Positions 5,343 to 5,564 of a stretch of DNA of 5,564 nucleotides are shown one piece after another. Where the stretch lies: positions 1 through 5,564 of the forward strand of contig CAJWZI010000137.1 of the NCBI GenBank assembly GCA_913049615.1, in the 5' to 3' direction. Made by a program: the position numbers and the translations under genes. Numbering within the stretch: the stretch's first letter is position 1; each line of letters begins with the position of its first letter. The DNA is from an uncultured Alphaproteobacteria bacterium. GTDB taxonomy: Bacteria > Pseudomonadota > Alphaproteobacteria > GCA-2731375. The notes under the pieces are model-generated. The model saw only the letters and a program-made list of their open reading frames with translations. It made no database searches and was not told the origin of the DNA.

Positions 5343-5564
5343 ATGACAGAAAATAGCCCTGGCACATGCATCATCGTTGGCGTGGGACCTGGCCTGGGCG
5401 CTGCTTTGGCACGGCGCTTCGCTAAGGGGGGTCACGGTGTTGCCGTGGCGGCCCGCAATTGCGAGAAACTGGCAGATCTAGTCACTGAGATCGAGGGCGC
5501 TGGCGGCACAGCCAAGGCCTATGCCTGCAATACCACCTCTGAGACCGATGTCATGGCCCTATTC
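5343..5564 (+). CDS. Short-chain dehydrogenase/reductase (SDR), N-terminal part only
   Basis: The first 74 codons lie in the window and the frame is open at the right edge. The protein begins with a Rossmann fold: strand CIIVGVGPGLGAALARRFA (9-27) contains the SDR GxxxGxG dinucleotide loop as G13, G17 and G19. It is followed by a second strand, GVAVAARNCEKL (32-43), where R38 after the strand favours NADP(H) over NAD(H). The third strand ends AYACNTTSETDV (59-70), with N63 at the position usually held by the adenine-contacting Asp. The catalytic Ser-Tyr-Lys residues lie beyond the window, so activity cannot be judged. The variant G-V-G-P-G-L-G loop places it among atypical classical SDRs. The start is well fixed by GAGGAG (5331-5336), six bases before the ATG. 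It follows the alcohol-dehydrogenase-like gene by 118 bases without a clear terminator and may share its transcript. An oxidoreductase role in the same pathway is an inference from position. Confidence 0.88.
   Translation, partial: MTENSPGTCIIVGVGPGLGAALARRFAKGGHGVAVAARNCEKLADLVTEIEGAGGTAKAYACNTTSETDVMALF

Overview
The window reads as chromosomal DNA from a proteobacterium, most likely an alphaproteobacterium of the Rhodospirillales type. This is inferred from the moderate G+C (low-to-mid 50s by eye), the gene families present and the look of the proteins; no phylogenetic marker is present. Gene density is high. The longest stretch without a gene is about 185 bases (71-255). I saw no RNA gene, CRISPR array, insertion sequence or attachment site.

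Layout. A DUF1028-family gene enters from the left on the minus strand, with only its first 23 codons inside. A divergent control region follows, with a good sigma70-like promoter facing right. The plus strand then carries: a TauD/TfdA-family Fe(II)/2-oxoglutarate dioxygenase (256-1128); a six-helix membrane protein whose cytoplasmic parts resemble DUF3137 (1216-2685); a 155-base intergenic region unusually rich in dyad symmetry; an acyl-CoA dehydrogenase (2841-4007); a divergent member of the iron-containing alcohol dehydrogenase fold (4010-5224) only 2 bases downstream; a 118-base gap with a perfect 10-bp palindrome; and the first 74 codons of a short-chain dehydrogenase/reductase (5343 to the right edge).

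Working together. The acyl-CoA dehydrogenase and the alcohol-dehydrogenase-like gene are almost certainly co-transcribed and translationally coupled. With the downstream SDR they look like a small catabolic module acting on an acyl-CoA or alcohol/ketone intermediate. The substrate cannot be read from the sequence. The dioxygenase could supply or release a substrate for this module, but the unrelated membrane gene sits between them, so that link is speculative.

Most notable points. (1) The alcohol-dehydrogenase-like protein appears to lack all four metal-binding residues and parts of the nucleotide-binding signature of its family. (2) The leader of the acyl-CoA dehydrogenase gene can form two mutually exclusive hairpins, one of which buries the ribosome binding site. 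A 27-codon open frame overlies the upstream hairpin, an arrangement that resembles a translational switch. Neither point has been tested computationally here.
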